A stretch of DNA of 47,371 nt from NCBI RefSeq assembly GCF_021531975.1, contig NZ_JAFBIY010000012.1:1-47371 (forward strand), in the 5' to 3' direction. Source of the DNA: Faecalicatena contorta (GTDB taxonomy: Bacteria > Bacillota > Clostridia > Lachnospirales > Lachnospiraceae). The position numbers and the translations under genes were made by a program. Positions 45,089-47,371 of this stretch are shown here, in pieces. The notes below the pieces were generated by a model. It did not search any database. It had not been told where the DNA came from and saw nothing but the letters and a program-made list of their open reading frames with translations. How positions within the stretch are numbered: the stretch's first letter is position 1; every line of letters starts with the position of its first letter.

Positions 45089-46282
45089 ATGATATTAGAA
45101 AATAAAACGGTTCTTCTTGGAGTTACCGGCGGAATTGCCGCTTATAAAAGTGCCTCTCTTGCAAGCATGCTTGTAAAAGCAGGTGCCGATGTCCGTGTCA
45201 TTATGACCGAACATGCAACAAATTTTATTCATCCGATCACATTTGAAACATTAACCGGTCACAAATGCGTTATCGATACATTTGACCGAAATTTTGAATT
45301 TCATGTTGAACATGTTGCATTGGCGCAGAAAGCAGACGTAATCATTGTTGCACCGGCAACAGCCAATGTGATAGCGAAACTTGCACACGGACTTGCTGAT
45401 GATATGTTAACTACTACTATTCTGGCAAGCAAGGCACCGAAGCTCATCGCTCCTGCCATGAACACCGGCATGTATGAAAATCCGGTAACACAGGACAATA
45501 TAGCATTACTCCGGAAATATGGTATGGAGATTATTACTCCTGCAAGCGGACGTCTTGCCTGTGGTGATACAGGCGCAGGCAAAATGCCGGAACCAGAAGT
45601 TCTTTTTGAACATATTATCCACTGCTGTGCATATGAGAAAGATATGAAAGGAATGAAAGTGCTCGTAACGGCTGGTCCTACCCAGGAAGCAATCGATCCT
45701 GTACGCTACATTACAAATCATTCTTCCGGGAAAATGGGCTATAGTATTGCCAGGGCATGTATGCTCCGGGGAGCCGATGTCACACTCGTAACCGGAAAAA
45801 CAGCACTGAAGCCGCCAATGTTTACAGATGTCGTTCCCGTTCTTTCAGCCAGAGATATGTATGAAGCAGTAACATCCAGAAGTGCTGAAATGGATATCAT
45901 TATCAAAGCTGCTGCTGTAGCTGATTATCGTCCCGCTCATGTGGCAGATGAGAAAATGAAAAAAGCAGATTCCGGGCTTTCCATTCCACTGGAACGCACA
46001 GATGACATCTTAAAATATCTGGGCGAGAACAAAAAACCGGGACAGTTCTTATGTGGATTTTCCATGGAAACACAAAATATGCTGGAAAACTCTAAGAAGA
46101 AACTGGAAAAGAAAAATCTGGATATGATCGTAGCCAACAACCTGAAAGTTGCCGGAGCAGGATTTGAGACGAATACTAATATTGTTACTATCATTACACC
46201 TGACTCCGTTACAGAACTTCCCATCATGGAAAAAGACGAAGTTGCTTTCCGACTGCTGGATGCCATACTGGAAAGAAGATAA
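45089..46282 (+). CDS. coaBC: Bifunctional phosphopantothenoylcysteine decarboxylase / phosphopantothenate-cysteine ligase
   Basis: Two steps to coenzyme A in one 397-residue protein. The CoaC part carries GVTGGIAAYKSA, the catalytic His in VEHVALAQ, APAMNTGMYENP and the flexible Cys loop GRLACGDTGAGKMPEP. The CoaB part starts near residue 185 (VLVTAGPTQEAIDPVRYITN) and has KAAAVADYRP with the catalytic Lys. I start at the second ATG (45089): AAAGGA is seven bases upstream of it but only one before the first ATG at 45083. Stands alone with its own promoter and terminator. Confidence 0.96.
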   Translation: MILENKTVLLGVTGGIAAYKSASLASMLVKAGADVRVIMTEHATNFIHPITFETLTGHKCVIDTFDRNFEFHVEHVALAQKADVIIVAPATANVIAKLAHGLADDMLTTTILASKAPKLIAPAMNTGMYENPVTQDNIALLRKYGMEIITPASGRLACGDTGAGKMPEPEVLFEHIIHCCAYEKDMKGMKVLVTAGPTQEAIDPVRYITNHSSGKMGYSIARACMLRGADVTLVTGKTALKPPMFTDVVPVLSARDMYEAVTSRSAEMDIIIKAAAVADYRPAHVADEKMKKADSGLSIPLERTDDILKYLGENKKPGQFLCGFSMETQNMLENSKKKLEKKNLDMIVANNLKVAGAGFETNTNIVTIITPDSVTELPIMEKDEVAFRLLDAILERR

Positions 46283-46293
46283 TCATACAATAT

Positions 46294-46330
46294 CAGCCTG
46301 CTATGTATTTTTACACAGCAGGCTGTTTTT
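46294..46330 (+). terminator. coaBC terminator
   Basis: CAGCCTGCT with AGCAGGCTG and a loop of 14 bases, followed by T5; 11 bases after the stop codon. Confidence 0.88.
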
Positions 46331-46343
46331 AACAAAACATGAA

Positions 46344-46904
46344 TTAACGTTCTTCCCACTCCAGAATTGTTCCTGTATTTGCGTCTATCTCAAATTCATA
46401 TTTTTTCTGGTCATAGATAATATTTCCCTCATACTTATAATATCCGTCTACATCTTCATCCAGCTCTATTTTTACATCTTTCTCTGTAGCCCCCGGCACC
46501 TTATCCAGTATCATCTTTATCGCGTTTTCACGACTGATTTCTACTTTTGCCTGTGTTTCCTTCTGGGCATTCTGCTGATTATCTATTTTTTGAATTGTTC
46601 CATCTGACGCCTGAATTTCATATTCATATTCTATGCCGGAAGTTATATTCGTAAATTCAACTTCATAGACTTTGATACCATCGTCATAATCCTTTGTAAC
46701 ATATAACCGTGATACTTCTGTCTCATTAATACCAGCATCTGCCAATGCAATCATGCATGCCTTTTCTTTACCAATATCCTGATTTGTGTTTGCTTCGTTT
46801 GAATTCTTGTTATTATCATTTGTATTGTTTACATTTGCACCACAACCACCTAATACAACCGTTAATGCAACAAAAAGAGCTACTGTAATACATTTTTTTC
46901 TCAT
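46344..46904 (-). CDS. PepSY-domain lipoprotein
   Basis: A 186-residue exported lipoprotein: MRKKCITVALFVALTVVLGGC with lipobox LGGC (C21), an Asn-rich linker, and two PepSY repeats (about 44-105 and 120-185), the second ending YEFEIDANTGTILEWEER. PepSY domains are thought to inhibit or bind extracellular proteases, but direct partners are not known here. AGGAG precedes the ATG. Convergent with coaBC. Confidence 0.88.
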   Translation of the reverse strand: MRKKCITVALFVALTVVLGGCGANVNNTNDNNKNSNEANTNQDIGKEKACMIALADAGINETEVSRLYVTKDYDDGIKVYEVEFTNITSGIEYEYEIQASDGTIQKIDNQQNAQKETQAKVEISRENAIKMILDKVPGATEKDVKIELDEDVDGYYKYEGNIIYDQKKYEFEIDANTGTILEWEER

Positions 46905-46962
46905 ATCTTTTCTCCTTTCAGTCTTGCTTCTTTATGTAGCATTTAGTATACCCAGAAAACAC

Positions 46963-46991
46963 AAAAAAAAGACAGTCAAAAAACTGTCTTT
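46963..46991 (-). terminator. rRNA operon terminator
   Basis: AAAGACAGT with ACTGTCTTT around a six-base loop on the minus strand, followed by a run of eight T's. Lies about 56 bases after the end of 23S. Confidence 0.88.
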
Positions 46992-47046
46992 AAAACATAC
47001 CTTCAAAATCACATACAAGAAATCATCCATTACCTATCCACCTTGT

Positions 47047-47371
<325 letters not shown>

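Overview
The window reads as a chromosomal segment of a Gram-positive anaerobe of the Lachnospiraceae (Clostridium cluster XIVa; Blautia, Dorea or Mediterraneibacter type). This is an inference from the protein sequences, strong AGGAGG ribosome binding sites, consensus sigma-A promoters with 17-base spacers, and the gene content. Most of it is ordinary core genome on the minus strand. The right edge is the 3' end of a 23S rRNA gene. I do not see a clearly new multi-gene system. The unusual signals are the transposon RNA features, two decayed genes, the layout of the arginine control region, and a two-component system enclosed by competence genes.

Left part (1-6,480): a small VOC protein/sugar kinase operon is followed by an apparently intact IS200/IS605 element (tnpA, tnpB, end hairpins and a probable guide RNA). 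The element abuts a TetR regulator that has lost its DNA-binding half. Next come an XRE regulator with a small membrane protein, a YczE-type membrane protein, and an Rpn/PDDEXK-type gene that appears to have lost its catalytic middle.

Centre (6,480-26,800): rho, rpmE, a YqhQ-like DUF1385 protein, prmC and prfA form the usual translation/termination cluster, read leftward. A rightward group follows: malic enzyme, a TIGR01212 radical SAM protein, DUF4364, and a split chromate transporter pair. Leftward again are comEA, a response regulator, a histidine kinase, a GerMN lipoprotein and comEC, then a hydroxy-acid oxidase, holA, lepA, hemW and ogt. Genes in this run overlap or nearly abut.

Arginine block (26,840-33,360): argC, a GNAT gene, argJ, argB and argD run left. 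argG runs right. The 346-base space between them holds mirrored promoters overlapping ArgR-like boxes, a two-way hairpin terminator, and a REP-like repeat in the argC leader. Together these genes convert glutamate to ornithine, and citrulline to argininosuccinate.

Right part (33,360-47,371): a DeoR remnant; an operon of NhaD-like antiporter, cytidylate-kinase-like protein and lrgAB; tRNA-Trp; an ECF transporter S component; the glutamate synthase operon gltB-gltD; a lipoprotein; coaBC; a PepSY lipoprotein; and the rRNA operon end, with a terminator straight after 23S and no 5S gene between.
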